Assembly: GCA_903859155.1 (NCBI GenBank)
Contig: CAIOLO010000116.1
Span: 1-64,000 of the forward strand
Length of the DNA: 64,000 nucleotides
Direction of reading: 5' to 3'
Source of the DNA: an uncultured beta proteobacterium
GTDB taxonomy: Bacteria > Pseudomonadota > Gammaproteobacteria > Burkholderiales > SG8-39
Of this stretch, positions 31,470 to 40,685 are shown one piece after another. The position numbers and the translations under genes were made by a program. The notes under the pieces were generated by a model. The model ran no database searches. It had not been told where the DNA came from and was given only the letters and a program-made list of their open reading frames with translations. Within the stretch, counting starts at the first letter, position 1, and every line of letters starts with the position of its first letter.

Positions 31470-34391
31470 GTGGGTAACACTTTCTTCAGAAAATTTTGCA
31501 TCGCGATTGTCGGCTTCGCTTTGCCGTCGTTGGCACTTGCCGCAGGTTTGGGCCGGCTGAATGTTCTATCCGGGCTGGGGCAGCCGCTCAGGGCCGAAAT
31601 AGAGGTTGTGGCGTTGCAACCGGGCGAGGCAGACACGTTGGCCGCCATGCTTGCGTCGGTAGACACCTTTCGCCAGGCGAATGTGGAGTACAGCGGGGTC
31701 CTGCAGAGCATCAAGTTTTCGATCGAACGCAGGCCCAACAACCAATACGTGATCGCGCTCATTTCGAGCCAGCCGATGAACGAGCCTTTCATCGATTTGC
31801 TGGTCGAACTTTCATGGTCTGCGGGGCGTTTGGTGCGCGAATATACGTTCCTGTTGGACCCGCCGGAACTCAAGCCAGCGGTGGCCACGCCGGCACCGCC
31901 GGTGGAACTGCCGAGCGTGGCGCCGCTCGCCCAGGAGGCTCCCAAGCCCGCCCCGGCCCCGGCTCCCGTACCTGAAGTCGTTAGGCCTGCGGTCGCGGCG
32001 CCTGCGGTCGCGGCGCCCGCCATCGCAGCCAAGCCTGCCGCAAAGCCGGCTGCAAAACCCGCCGCTCAGTATGAGGTGAAGCGCGGCGACACACTGGGCC
32101 GGATTGCGTTGCAGAACATGGTGCCGAACGCCAGCCTTCAGCAGATGCTGGTTGCCATGTATCAGGGCAACCAGGAAGCCTTCGATGGCAAGAACATGAA
32201 CCGTTTGCGTACCGGACGGATTCTGAATCTACCCGCTGCAGAGGATGTCGAGGGAATCAAGCAGAACGAAGCGATCCAGTTGGTGAGGAGGCAGTCTGCC
32301 GACTACGCCGACTATCAACGCTCCATCGGCGCTGCGGTGGCGGCAGCACCGGAACGCGCAGAAGGTACACGGCAGGCGGTCGGAAAGATCACCGCGCCGA
32401 AGGCTGAAACGCCGGCGGGCAAGGGACCGGCGACGGATCAATTGCGCCTGTCAAAACCGGATGATGCCAAGGGGACGGGTAAGGGTGCCGCTGCGGCGAA
32501 AGCGGATGATCTGGTCGCCAAGGATAAAGCCTTGCGCGAAGCGCAAGAGCGCGTCGCATTGCTGGAAAAGAATGTGCTGGACATGCAAAAACTGCTGCAG
32601 ATGAAGAGCAGCGCGGCCGCGCAGGCGCAAAAGCAGGCCGAGGCGGCCAAAGCCCCGGCCCCAGCCCCAGCCCCAGCCCCGGCCAAAGCCGACGCCAAGG
32701 CGGATAGCAAAGCTGCGCCCAAGGCTGAAGCCAAGGCTGAAGCCAAGGCTGAAGCCAAGGCCGAAACCAAGGCCGAAACCAAGGCCGACGCCGGCAAGGG
32801 TGCGGCACCGGCCGCCAAGGCGGAACCGGGCAAAGCTGCCGCAGAATCAGCCAAAGCCGCAGCGCCCGCTGCGGATACATCCAAAGCGGCCTCGCCGGAG
32901 CCGGTCAAGCCTGCCGCGGATGCTGCTGCGGCCGACGCGAACAAAGCGGCCGAACCGGCGAAACCTGCTGCGGACGCAGCAACCGCCCCTGATGTGGCCA
33001 AAGCTGCACCGAAACCGGCGCCCAAGGCGGTGGCGCCACCTCCCCCCGAGCCCCCCGGTTTTGTCGATGAACTGCTCGACAATGAATTGGCCATTGGCGG
33101 CGCGGGAGGCGTGCTGCTTCTGCTGGTGGGTTATGCTGCCTACGCATGGCAACGCAAGAAAAAAGCCGCGTCGGCCAACTATGCGGATAACTCCTCAATA
33201 TCTGCGGCACCGATTGCCGTTGCCAGCATCGCTTCGAGCGTGTTGGGAGCAGACAGCGCGTCAGCGCCGGGTCAGGGTACCAGCAGCCAGGACCCCGTCG
33301 GCAAATCCGACGGGGAGGAAATAGATCCGATCGCGGAAGCCGATGTCTATATGGCCTATGGACGCGATACGCAGGCCGAGGAAATCCTCAAGGAGGCCCT
33401 CGCCAAAGATACCAATCGCACGCCGGTGTGGGTCAAGCTGCTCGAGATTTACGCCAATCGGAAGGATCTCAAGACTTTCGAGTCCACAGCGCTGGACCTG
33501 CAGACCATTACAGGGGGGCAGGGGGCCGACTGGGAAAAAGCACAGGCGCTGGGCCTGCAATTGGATCCGGGCAACACGCTCTATGGTGGAACAGGCAATG
33601 CCGACTTCGGTTCTACGCAAATTCTTCCTGGTCAGGGTCATGCGGCCGCAGACGTCGCTGAGACTGTCACCGTAGAAGCAGCCAGCCCCGCCGGAGAAGC
33701 CCCCGCCGCGACTCTGGATTTCGACCTTGATCTGGGCGATGCGCCGGCACAGGAGGGGGCGTCCGCCGCCGTCGAGAGTCTCGACCTCGATCTTGGTGTC
33801 GCAGCGCCGGAACCGGTGGCTGGCGATGCGGCCCCAGATACCGGGAGTTCTACCCTGGATTTTGACCTCGGACTGGATGGGGATAAGCCCGCCGGCGAGG
33901 CGCCTGCCAGTGATTTCAGTCCTCAGGGAACGCTGATAATCGATTCGACGGCGACGACTGAGGCGGAGACGATGTCGGCGCCCGAGGAGAGCGGCGCAAC
34001 AATCGATTTTGACCTGGGCATGGATAGCCCGCCCCCGGCGCCCGAGGCCGAACCGGTGCCGCCTGAGGCGCCTGCCGCCGCGGATGATGGCGGCAGCACC
34101 ATGGATTTCAACCTCAATCTGGATGATCTGCCCGCCGCAGCCCCGGAAGCGCCGGCTGCCGCGGATATCGACCTGTCGGAGATCAGTCTTGACCTGGGTA
34201 CCGACAACGCGGTGCCATCGGCACCGATGGACGCAAAGTGGCAGGAAGTGGCAACCAAACTTGATTTGGCGAAAGCCTATGACGAAATGGGTGACAAAGA
34301 TGGTGCCCGCGACCTTCTCAACGAGGTGGTGCTCGAGGGCGATGCCACGCAAAAACAGCAGGCGCAGACCATGCTGGATGCGCTCGGGTAA
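31470..34391 (+). CDS. fimV: FimV/HubP-family pole-organising protein
   Basis: This 973-residue protein starts with a signal segment (IAIVGFALPSLALAAGLGRL) and the FimV N-terminal domain (LNVLSGLGQPLRAEIEVVAL). It has a LysM domain at about 200-255 (YEVKRGDTLGRIALQNM), a coiled coil (KALREAQERVALLEKNVLDM), a long Ala/Lys/Pro-rich spacer, one TM helix at about 537-560 and a cytoplasmic part. That part holds acidic repeats of the type TLDFDLDLGDAP, SLDLDLGVAAPE and TIDFDLGMDSPP, then a C-terminal FimV domain with a TPR-like helix pair (KLDLAKAYDEMGDKDGARDL). FimV/HubP proteins bind peptidoglycan and recruit polar machinery such as type IV pili. The start is GTG. A perfect terminator follows. 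Confidence 0.93.
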   Translation: MGNTFFRKFCIAIVGFALPSLALAAGLGRLNVLSGLGQPLRAEIEVVALQPGEADTLAAMLASVDTFRQANVEYSGVLQSIKFSIERRPNNQYVIALISSQPMNEPFIDLLVELSWSAGRLVREYTFLLDPPELKPAVATPAPPVELPSVAPLAQEAPKPAPAPAPVPEVVRPAVAAPAVAAPAIAAKPAAKPAAKPAAQYEVKRGDTLGRIALQNMVPNASLQQMLVAMYQGNQEAFDGKNMNRLRTGRILNLPAAEDVEGIKQNEAIQLVRRQSADYADYQRSIGAAVAAAPERAEGTRQAVGKITAPKAETPAGKGPATDQLRLSKPDDAKGTGKGAAAAKADDLVAKDKALREAQERVALLEKNVLDMQKLLQMKSSAAAQAQKQAEAAKAPAPAPAPAPAKADAKADSKAAPKAEAKAEAKAEAKAETKAETKADAGKGAAPAAKAEPGKAAAESAKAAAPAADTSKAASPEPVKPAADAAAADANKAAEPAKPAADAATAPDVAKAAPKPAPKAVAPPPPEPPGFVDELLDNELAIGGAGGVLLLLVGYAAYAWQRKKKAASANYADNSSISAAPIAVASIASSVLGADSASAPGQGTSSQDPVGKSDGEEIDPIAEADVYMAYGRDTQAEEILKEALAKDTNRTPVWVKLLEIYANRKDLKTFESTALDLQTITGGQGADWEKAQALGLQLDPGNTLYGGTGNADFGSTQILPGQGHAAADVAETVTVEAASPAGEAPAATLDFDLDLGDAPAQEGASAAVESLDLDLGVAAPEPVAGDAAPDTGSSTLDFDLGLDGDKPAGEAPASDFSPQGTLIIDSTATTEAETMSAPEESGATIDFDLGMDSPPPAPEAEPVPPEAPAAADDGGSTMDFNLNLDDLPAAAPEAPAAADIDLSEISLDLGTDNAVPSAPMDAKWQEVATKLDLAKAYDEMGDKDGARDLLNEVVLEGDATQKQQAQTMLDALG
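32721..32792. repeat. fimV: Six 12-bp tandem repeats in fimV
   Basis: Three copies of AAGGCTGAAGCC, two of AAGGCCGAAACC and one of AAGGCCGACGCC lie end to end and encode the peptide units KAEA, KAET and KADA. The spacing keeps the frame, so copy-number change would lengthen or shorten the flexible spacer without a frameshift. A GCCCCA 6-bp repeat lies shortly upstream (about 32660-32690). Confidence 0.85.
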
Positions 34392-34412
34392 ATTGGCGGT
34401 TTCGCTGGACAG

Positions 34413-34442
34413 GAAAACGGCGCCATGGGCGCCGTTTTCTTA
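34413..34442. terminator. Terminator between convergent fimV and enoyl-CoA hydratase genes
   Basis: GAAAACGGCGCC (34413-34424) and GGCGCCGTTTTC (34428-34439) form a perfect 12-bp stem around ATG. T-runs occur on both strands, so it can stop transcription from both the fimV and the hydratase side. Confidence 0.85.
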
Positions 34443-34483
34443 TTGGAGTATTACCTTTGTGGCATCGCTGCTACCGGGCCCGC

Positions 34484-35221
34484 CTAATGCTTGTCGTGTC
34501 TCATCTCGCTCGAGGAGTTGATCACCGAGTGCAGATTGCGCGCCAGATCCACCGCAGAGGATATATCCATGGTCAGGGCGTTCCTCACATATTCCTTGAC
34601 CGCCGGCGTGGCCGCGGCGGGAGCCTTGAGCATCGCGTCGCAAAGTGTCTTGACGGCGGCATCCAGCTGCGCCTCGGGAACGACTTCGCTGACCATGCCA
34701 AAGGTGAGGGCGCGTTCCGCGTCGACAATCGCGGCCGAATAAATCAGATACATAAGGGCCTTGCGCGGCACACGATCGACCAGGGCGGACATTGCCATGG
34801 TCGGCATGATGTTGTGGCCCATTTCCGGAAACTGGAATTTGGCCGTGTCTGCGGCAATGGTGATGTCGCACAGCGCCGCCAGCGCGCAGCCAAAGCCGAT
34901 GGCCCGTCCCTGGACTACGCCGATAATCGGAATTGTGGAGCGCCGGAACGATCCATAGCATTGAAATACCGGTTCATTGGAGCGACGCAGGTCGAGGGCT
35001 TCAGGTTGTGTCGCCGGTTGCGGCCCCATGCCGGCGCGGCCGATACAGAAATCCTTGCCAGCGCCGCGCAGGACCACGAATTGCGAGGTCGATGCGGCTG
35101 CATCGAAAATGCCCGCCAGTTCGACGGCCATGTCGTTGGACATGCCGTTGCCGGATTCCGGTCGATTGATGGTCACGCGCAGAATGGCGCCATCCTGCTG
35201 GGTCAGAATATCCTTGCTCAT
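34484..35221 (-). CDS. Enoyl-CoA hydratase/isomerase (crotonase) family
   Basis: This 245-residue protein has the crotonase fold. The first oxyanion-hole segment is FVVLRGAGKDFCIGRAGMGP (residues 47-66) and the second is IGVVQGRAIGFGCALAALCD, followed by ITIAADTAKFQFPEMGHNIM. One catalytic Glu of true hydratases lies in the segment after the second oxyanion strand; here the equivalent region reads RAIGFGCALAALCD without an obvious Glu, so the reaction is uncertain. AGGA lies 6 nt before the ATG. It is on the opposite strand within the otherwise rightward asd-fimV-truA-trp cluster. Confidence 0.85.
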   Translation of the reverse strand: MSKDILTQQDGAILRVTINRPESGNGMSNDMAVELAGIFDAAASTSQFVVLRGAGKDFCIGRAGMGPQPATQPEALDLRRSNEPVFQCYGSFRRSTIPIIGVVQGRAIGFGCALAALCDITIAADTAKFQFPEMGHNIMPTMAMSALVDRVPRKALMYLIYSAAIVDAERALTFGMVSEVVPEAQLDAAVKTLCDAMLKAPAAATPAVKEYVRNALTMDISSAVDLARNLHSVINSSSEMRHDKH

Positions 35222-35528
35222 TGGGCTTCCTTTTGGGTTCTGGGTAATCGCAGCCGGATGCCTGGGTGCAAACGCTCAGGCCGACTCGAGTGTCCGGCCA
35301 TTTTAGGGAGCACGACTTTTTTGTCAAGGAATGCCGCACCCGCAGTCTGTGCATTTGCCGCAATCATGTCAGCATGATGCGGACGCGGTGCGCCGACTCA
35401 GAGCATTGCAATGACATTCCGGTGGAATCAGGCGATGATCGCGACCGGCAGGTGTTCCCTGATGGATCCACTACGCGGCCTGCGGGCAGGCTTTGCCGAT
35501 TGCATGTGAAGGTGAAACGGAAATCGCA
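35222..35528. other. Gene-free region between crotonase gene and truA
   Basis: This 307-bp spacer separates two divergent genes and should contain both promoters. I see no conserved open frame, no strong hairpin and no clear hexamer pair. A T-run (CTTTTTTGTC) at about 35316 is the only notable string. Confidence 0.4.
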
Positions 35529-36317
35529 ATGCGCTTCGTGATCGGTGTGAGCTACGATGGACGCGGCTTCGAAGGTTGGCAATCGCAGCCCTCGGGCAGA
35601 ACCGTTCAGGATCACCTGGAGGCCGCCCTCAGCCAGATTGCCGCGACGCCGGTGCGCATCACCGGCGCCGGGCGCACCGATACCGGTGTGCATGCGCTGG
35701 GACAGGTGGCGCATTTCGATTGTGACGCCATACGACCTGAGGCGGCATGGGTGCGCGGGGCCAATGCAGTGCTCCCTGATGCCATCGCGGTGCAGTGGGC
35801 GATGCCGGTCGGCGCCGAGTTCAATGCGCGTTTTTCCGCGGTTGCCCGCCGCTATGTGTACCTCCTGTATGTGCACCCGGTGCGCCCTTCTTTGCTTGCG
35901 GGCAAGGTTGGCTGGTATCACGCGTTGCTGGATATCGAGGCAATGCGCGGCGCGGCGGCAATGCTGGTGGGACGGCATGATTTTTCCGCGTTTCGCTCAT
36001 CGCAGTGCCAGGCCAGGTCGCCTGTGCGGACCCTGAAAAGTTTCGACATTCGAGTGCAGGGACCGTACGTCGTCTTCGAAGTCGCGGCCGACGCATTTTT
36101 GCATCACATGGTGCGCAATCTTGTCGGCTGCCTGCTCTATATCGGCAAAGGCGCTCATCCGGCGGCATGGATCGAACAGGTGCTGGCGGGGCGCGATCGC
36201 AAACAGGCGGCACCGACCATTGCACCCGGAGGCCTGTACCTTGCGGAGGTTTGCTACGCGGATCACTGGAAGCTGCCGGGATTCCCACGTATGATGCCGC
36301 AGCTTGAACTCAGCTGA
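35529..36317 (+). CDS. truA: tRNA pseudouridine(38-40) synthase
   Basis: This 262-residue enzyme makes pseudouridine at positions 38-40 of the tRNA anticodon arm. Markers are GVSYDGRGFEGWQSQPSGRT, the catalytic aspartate in GAGRTDTGVHALGQVAHFD, YHALLDIEAMRGAAAMLVGR and FLHHMVRNLVGCLLYIGKG. The ATG at 35529 begins at the conserved MRFVIGVSYDG; an upstream ATG would add 12 unrelated residues. truA next to trpF is a common order in beta- and gammaproteobacteria. It ends 3 bp before trpF. Confidence 0.96.
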   Translation: MRFVIGVSYDGRGFEGWQSQPSGRTVQDHLEAALSQIAATPVRITGAGRTDTGVHALGQVAHFDCDAIRPEAAWVRGANAVLPDAIAVQWAMPVGAEFNARFSAVARRYVYLLYVHPVRPSLLAGKVGWYHALLDIEAMRGAAAMLVGRHDFSAFRSSQCQARSPVRTLKSFDIRVQGPYVVFEVAADAFLHHMVRNLVGCLLYIGKGAHPAAWIEQVLAGRDRKQAAPTIAPGGLYLAEVCYADHWKLPGFPRMMPQLELS

Positions 36318-36320
36318 ACC

Positions 36321-36953
36321 ATGCGAACCCGGATCAAGATTTGCGGTATTACGCGCCCGGAAGACGCCCGCGCGGCGGTTGGGCATGGTGCCGACGCCAT
36401 TGGATTCATTCAATGGCGCAGGAGTCCACGCTTCATCGAACCCGCGGCGGTCGCGGCCATTGCGCGCGGCCTGCCGCCGCTGGTGACGCCGGTTGCGGTA
36501 TTCGTTAATCCTTCACGCCGGGAAGTCGAGGAGTTGCTTGCTGCGGTTCCGAGCGCGACGCTGCAGTTTCATGGCGAAGAGGATGCGCAATTCTGCGCAG
36601 CCTTCGGGCGACCCTGGATCAAGGCCGCCGGGGCGAAACCGGGCAGGGATTTGGTAAAATACTTCGCAGCATTTACCGACGCGTCGGCCTGGTTGGTCGA
36701 TGCATTTCACGAAGAGCTTTATGGCGGAACCGGCAGCCGGTTTGACTGGAATCTGGTCCCCGGCAGTCCGGACAGGCCGGTCATACTTTCCGGGGGATTG
36801 GGCGCGGCTAACGTCGATGAAGCCATCAACGCCGTACACCCCTACGCGGTCGATGTTTCCAGCAGCGTGGAAACGGCGAAGGGCATCAAGGACGCCGCGC
36901 TGATCGCGGCGTTCATATTGGAGGTAAGGCGTGCAGATCAACGATCTTCCTAG
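36321..36953 (+). CDS. trpF: Phosphoribosylanthranilate isomerase
   Basis: This 210-residue TIM-barrel enzyme performs the Amadori rearrangement of phosphoribosylanthranilate in tryptophan synthesis. The catalytic cysteine is in [20 protein letters not shown], the general acid aspartate in [17 protein letters not shown], and phosphate-binding loops in [18 protein letters not shown] and [16 protein letters not shown]. Length is normal. Its 3' end overlaps the start of trpB by 23 bp. Confidence 0.96.
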   Translation: MRTRIKICGITRPEDARAAVGHGADAIGFIQWRRSPRFIEPAAVAAIARGLPPLVTPVAVFVNPSRREVEELLAAVPSATLQFHGEEDAQFCAAFGRPWIKAAGAKPGRDLVKYFAAFTDASAWLVDAFHEELYGGTGSRFDWNLVPGSPDRPVILSGGLGAANVDEAINAVHPYAVDVSSSVETAKGIKDAALIAAFILEVRRADQRSS

Positions 36954-38142
36954 CGAGTTTCCCGACCAGCACGGGCATTTCGGCAAATACGGCGGCGTGT
37001 TCGTGGCCGAAACCCTGGTGCACGCGCTGGACGAGTTGAAGGCGGCCTACGAGCATTACCGCAGCGATCCGGAATTCATCGCGGAGTTCAATTACGAACT
37101 CAAACACTATGTCGGCCGTCCCAGTCCGGTGTACCACGCGAAACACTGGTCGGAACGGCTGGGCGGGGCCCAGATCTACCTGAAGCGCGAGGATCTCAAC
37201 CACACCGGTGCGCACAAGATCAACAACACCATTGGCCAGGCGCTGCTTGCCCGGCGCATGGGCAAGCCGCGGGTGATCGCGGAGACAGGGGCCGGCCAGC
37301 ATGGCGTGGCCACGGCGACGATCGCCGCGCGCTACGGCATGGAATGCGTGGTCTACATGGGGTCGGAAGATGTCAGACGCCAGGCGGCCAATGTCTATCG
37401 CATGAAACTCCTGGGTGCGACGGTGGTGCCGGTGGAATCCGGTTCAAAGACGCTCAAGGACGCGCTCAACGAAGCCATGCGCGATTGGGTCACCAACATC
37501 CACAACACCTTTTACATCATCGGTACGGTTGCCGGCCCGCACCCGTATCCCATGATGGTGCGGGATTTTCAGACGGTGATCGGGCGCGAGTGTCGCGAGC
37601 AGATGCCGGAGATGACGGGGCGCCAGCCCGACGCGGTGATTGCCTGCGTCGGCGGCGGCTCCAATGCGATCGGGATCTTCCACGCCTACATTCCCGACAA
37701 GTCGGTAAAGCTGATTGGCGTGGAGGCGGGCGGTCACGGCATCGCCAGCGGCAGGCATGCGGCCTCGATCACCGCCGGCAAACCGGGCGTGCTGCATGGC
37801 AACCGGACCTATCTCCTGCAGGATGCCAACGGCCAGATCATTGAAACGCATTCGATTTCCGCCGGCCTGGATTATCCGGGCGTGGGACCGGAGCATGCAT
37901 GGCTCAACGACACCGGGCGCGCAGAGTACGTCGTCATCAACGACGACGAGGCGCTCGCGGCGTTTCACGATTGCTGCCATTTCGAGGGCATCATTCCGGC
38001 GCTGGAGTCGGCGCATGCGCTGGCCTATGCGGCCAAGATAGCGCCCACCCTGCCCAGGGAGAAGATTCTGCTGGTCAACCTTTCCGGCCGCGGCGACAAG
38101 GACATGCAAACCGTGGCGGAAGAATCAGGGTTGAAGCTTTGA
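36931..38142 (+). CDS. trpB: Tryptophan synthase beta chain
   Basis: This 403-residue PLP enzyme joins indole and serine. The PLP lysine is in [20 protein letters not shown], the catalytic glutamate in [20 protein letters not shown], and the phosphate loop in [19 protein letters not shown]. Markers near the end are [18 protein letters not shown] and [18 protein letters not shown] start with GGAGG about 6 nt upstream, inside the 3' end of trpF. It is followed, unusually for textbook operons but commonly in betaproteobacteria, by a DNA methyltransferase gene before trpA. Confidence 0.97.
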   Translation: MQINDLPSEFPDQHGHFGKYGGVFVAETLVHALDELKAAYEHYRSDPEFIAEFNYELKHYVGRPSPVYHAKHWSERLGGAQIYLKREDLNHTGAHKINNTIGQALLARRMGKPRVIAETGAGQHGVATATIAARYGMECVVYMGSEDVRRQAANVYRMKLLGATVVPVESGSKTLKDALNEAMRDWVTNIHNTFYIIGTVAGPHPYPMMVRDFQTVIGRECREQMPEMTGRQPDAVIACVGGGSNAIGIFHAYIPDKSVKLIGVEAGGHGIASGRHAASITAGKPGVLHGNRTYLLQDANGQIIETHSISAGLDYPGVGPEHAWLNDTGRAEYVVINDDEALAAFHDCCHFEGIIPALESAHALAYAAKIAPTLPREKILLVNLSGRGDKDMQTVAEESGLKL

Positions 38143-38948
38143 GCAGCCGGATCGCGCTGCATCACGCTGATTTTCTGGAAGGCGTCGACCGGATTGCGGA
38201 TGGCGCGGTGGACCTGGCGATCGTCGATCCGCCCTACGGCCTGGGCAAGGACTACGGCAACGACTCGGACTGTATCGCCGCCCATGAGTACCTGGATTTC
38301 AGCAAGCGCTGGATCGACGCGCTGCTCCCCAAACTGGCCGCCGACGGCAGCCTGTACGTGTTCCTCACCTGGCAGCACAGCCCGGAGGTTTTCAGTTACC
38401 TGAAGACGCACCTCCACATGATCAATGAGATCATCTGGGACAGGCGCGTGCCCAGCATGGGCGGCAGCACCCGGAAGTTTTCCTCGGTGCACGACACCAT
38501 TGGATTTTTTGCGCGATCACGGCGCTACCACTTCGATATCGACAGCATACGGATCGCCTACGATCCCGAAACGAAAAAAGCGCGCTCGCGCTCGATTTTT
38601 GTCGGCAAGAAGTGGCTGGAAATCGGCTACAACCCCAAAGACGTCTGGAGCGTGGCGCGCCTGCACCGGCAGGATCCCGAGCGCGTGGACCATCCGACAC
38701 AGAAGCCGCTCGCGCTCATCGAGCGCATGGTGCGCGCGAGTTGCCCCTCAGGAGGGTTGGTGCTCGACCCCTTCATGGGCAGCGGCACGACCGCGGTCGC
38801 GGCTGCGCGCCTGGGTCGCCGCTTCGCGGGATTCGAGATCAATCCCGATTATCTGGCCACCGCCAGGCAGAGGCTTGAACCGGCGGTGCCGGGCGCCGAT
38901 CCGGCGCCGGCCCAAGATGCACAGGAACTCAAGGAGGCGGCAATCTGA
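38139..38948 (+). CDS. Site-specific DNA methyltransferase (beta class) within the trp operon
   Basis: This 269-residue protein is an amino-group DNA methyltransferase (N6-adenine or N4-cytosine). The catalytic motif [14 protein letters not shown] comes first (near residue 27), and SAM-binding motif [21 protein letters not shown] comes near the C terminus (about 205), which is the beta-class order. [14 protein letters not shown] precedes motif I. The start is TTG 38139, overlapping the trpB stop (TTGA). The stop shares one base with the trpA ATG, so the gene is coupled to both. No restriction endonuclease is adjacent, so it is a solitary, possibly regulatory, methyltransferase. The recognition site cannot be read from sequence. 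Confidence 0.9.
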   Translation: MSSRIALHHADFLEGVDRIADGAVDLAIVDPPYGLGKDYGNDSDCIAAHEYLDFSKRWIDALLPKLAADGSLYVFLTWQHSPEVFSYLKTHLHMINEIIWDRRVPSMGGSTRKFSSVHDTIGFFARSRRYHFDIDSIRIAYDPETKKARSRSIFVGKKWLEIGYNPKDVWSVARLHRQDPERVDHPTQKPLALIERMVRASCPSGGLVLDPFMGSGTTAVAAARLGRRFAGFEINPDYLATARQRLEPAVPGADPAPAQDAQELKEAAI

Positions 38949-39760
38949 TGTCCCGTATTTCGCAAACCTTCACGCGTCTCGCGACGAGCGGCCGCAAGGC
39001 GCTGATCCCCTATTTCACAGCCGGAGACCCGGACCCCGCGTTGACCGTACCTCTCATGCATGCTGCGGTGGCGGGCGGTGCCGACATACTTGAACTGGGG
39101 GTGCCGTTCTCGGACCCGATGGCCGACGGTCCGGTCATCCAGCGCGCCATCGAGCGTGCCCTCGCGAAGGGCGTGGGGCTGCCACAGGTGCTGGACATGG
39201 TGAGCGAGTTTCGCCAGACCGACCGCAATACGCCGGTGGTTCTGATGGGGTATGCAAATCCCATTGAGGCCATGGGGGCCGAAAACTTCGTGCGTGCTGC
39301 GCGGACCGCTGAAGTCGACGGCCTGATCGTCGTCGACTACCCCCCGGAGGAATGCGCGGTGCTGGCTGATCTGTTGCGCGAAAATTCCCTGGACCTGATT
39401 TTTCTTATCGCGCCGACCTCGACCGATGAGCGTATCGGGCAGATCGCCAGCCTGGCGACGGGCTATGTGTATTACGTTTCGCTGCGCGGCGTGACCGGCG
39501 CAGCCAACCTCGATCTGGCAGAGGTCGAATCCCGTTTGCGCAAGATCAGGTCATGCACCGCACTGCCCATCGGCGTCGGATTCGGCATTCGCGACGGTGC
39601 CACGGCGCGCGCCATTGCACAGGTTGCCGACGCGGTGATCATCGGCAGCCGGGTAATACAGGAAATCGAGGCATCGCCCGGAAACGAGGCGCCGAAGGTG
39701 AAAGCGCTGCTGGGTGAGATCCGCACCGCCATGGACAGCCGCCAGGTAACGAGTCCTTAA
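38948..39760 (+). CDS. trpA: Tryptophan synthase alpha chain
   Basis: This 270-residue TIM-barrel protein cleaves indole-3-glycerol phosphate to indole, which is channelled to TrpB. The catalytic Glu is in [18 protein letters not shown] and the catalytic Asp in [19 protein letters not shown]. The phosphate loop is [20 protein letters not shown]. Length is normal. Its ATG shares one base with the methyltransferase stop, and accD starts 3 bp after its end. Confidence 0.97.
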   Translation: MSRISQTFTRLATSGRKALIPYFTAGDPDPALTVPLMHAAVAGGADILELGVPFSDPMADGPVIQRAIERALAKGVGLPQVLDMVSEFRQTDRNTPVVLMGYANPIEAMGAENFVRAARTAEVDGLIVVDYPPEECAVLADLLRENSLDLIFLIAPTSTDERIGQIASLATGYVYYVSLRGVTGAANLDLAEVESRLRKIRSCTALPIGVGFGIRDGATARAIAQVADAVIIGSRVIQEIEASPGNEAPKVKALLGEIRTAMDSRQVTSP

Positions 39761-39763
39761 GCA

Positions 39764-40630
39764 ATGAGCTGGCTGCAAAAACTTCTGCCCCCCAAGATCA
39801 ACCGCGCTGCCGGGCACAAGCGCATGGCCGTCCCCGAGGGGCTCTGGTCAAAATGTCCCTCCTGTTCCGGGGTTTTGTATGTCACGGACCTGGAGTCCAA
39901 TGCCAATGTCTGTCCCAAGTGCGGCTACCACAACCGGCTCTCCGCCCGCGCCCGACTGGACATGCTGCTCGATGCAGAGGGGCGCTTCGAGATAGGCGCG
40001 GAGGTGGTTTCTGTGGACACGCTCAAGTTCAAGGACAGCAAGCGTTATTCCGACCGCCTCGAGGCTGCAGCGGAAAGCACCGGCGAAACCGATGCCCTGG
40101 TGGTGATGCAGGGCGCGATCAAGACGGTGCCGGTGGTGGTGGCGGCTTTCGAATTCGAATTCATGGGCGGTTCAATGGGCTCGGTTGTCGGGGAGCGCTT
40201 CGTGCGAGGCGTGCATGTCTGCCTCGAGCAGGACCTGCCGCTGGTGTGTTTCGCCGCATCCGGGGGCGCGCGCATGCAGGAGGGGCTGTTTTCGCTTTTG
40301 CAGATGGCGAAAACCACCGCCGCCCTGACCCGCCTTGCGGCGCGCAAGTTGCCATTCATTTCGGTGCTTACGGATCCGACCATGGGCGGGGTATCGGCCA
40401 GTTTTGCAATGATCGGTGATGTGGTCATCGCCGAACCCAGGGCTTTGATCGGTTTTGCCGGCCCCAGGGTTATCGAGCAGACAGTCAGGGAAAAGCTGCC
40501 CGAGGGCTTTCAACGCGCCGAGTTCCTGCTGGACAAGGGCGCGATCGACATGATCGTCGACCGGCGCCAGTTGCGCGACCGATTGGTTTCGTTGCTGACC
40601 CTGCTGATGAAGCAACCTGCCGTGGCTTGA
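39764..40630 (+). CDS. accD: Acetyl-CoA carboxylase carboxyltransferase subunit beta
   Basis: This 288-residue subunit, with AccA, transfers the carboxyl group from biotin to acetyl-CoA in fatty-acid synthesis. The four-cysteine zinc finger is at about 28-50: [12 protein letters not shown] and [13 protein letters not shown]. The crotonase-like core has [40 protein letters not shown] and [20 protein letters not shown], and closes [20 protein letters not shown]. The trpA-accD-folC order is standard for these bacteria. Confidence 0.97.
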   Translation: MSWLQKLLPPKINRAAGHKRMAVPEGLWSKCPSCSGVLYVTDLESNANVCPKCGYHNRLSARARLDMLLDAEGRFEIGAEVVSVDTLKFKDSKRYSDRLEAAAESTGETDALVVMQGAIKTVPVVVAAFEFEFMGGSMGSVVGERFVRGVHVCLEQDLPLVCFAASGGARMQEGLFSLLQMAKTTAALTRLAARKLPFISVLTDPTMGGVSASFAMIGDVVIAEPRALIGFAGPRVIEQTVREKLPEGFQRAEFLLDKGAIDMIVDRRQLRDRLVSLLTLLMKQPAVA

Positions 40631-40685
40631 TGCCGCGTTTTGATCAACACGCGTTGTACCTGTTTTGCGCAGTCAGGGCTTTTCC

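Noticed and set aside
32660..32792. Tandem repeats considered as a CRISPR-like array
   Set aside because: Units are 6 and 12 bp, without spacers, in frame within fimV. They encode a low-complexity linker.
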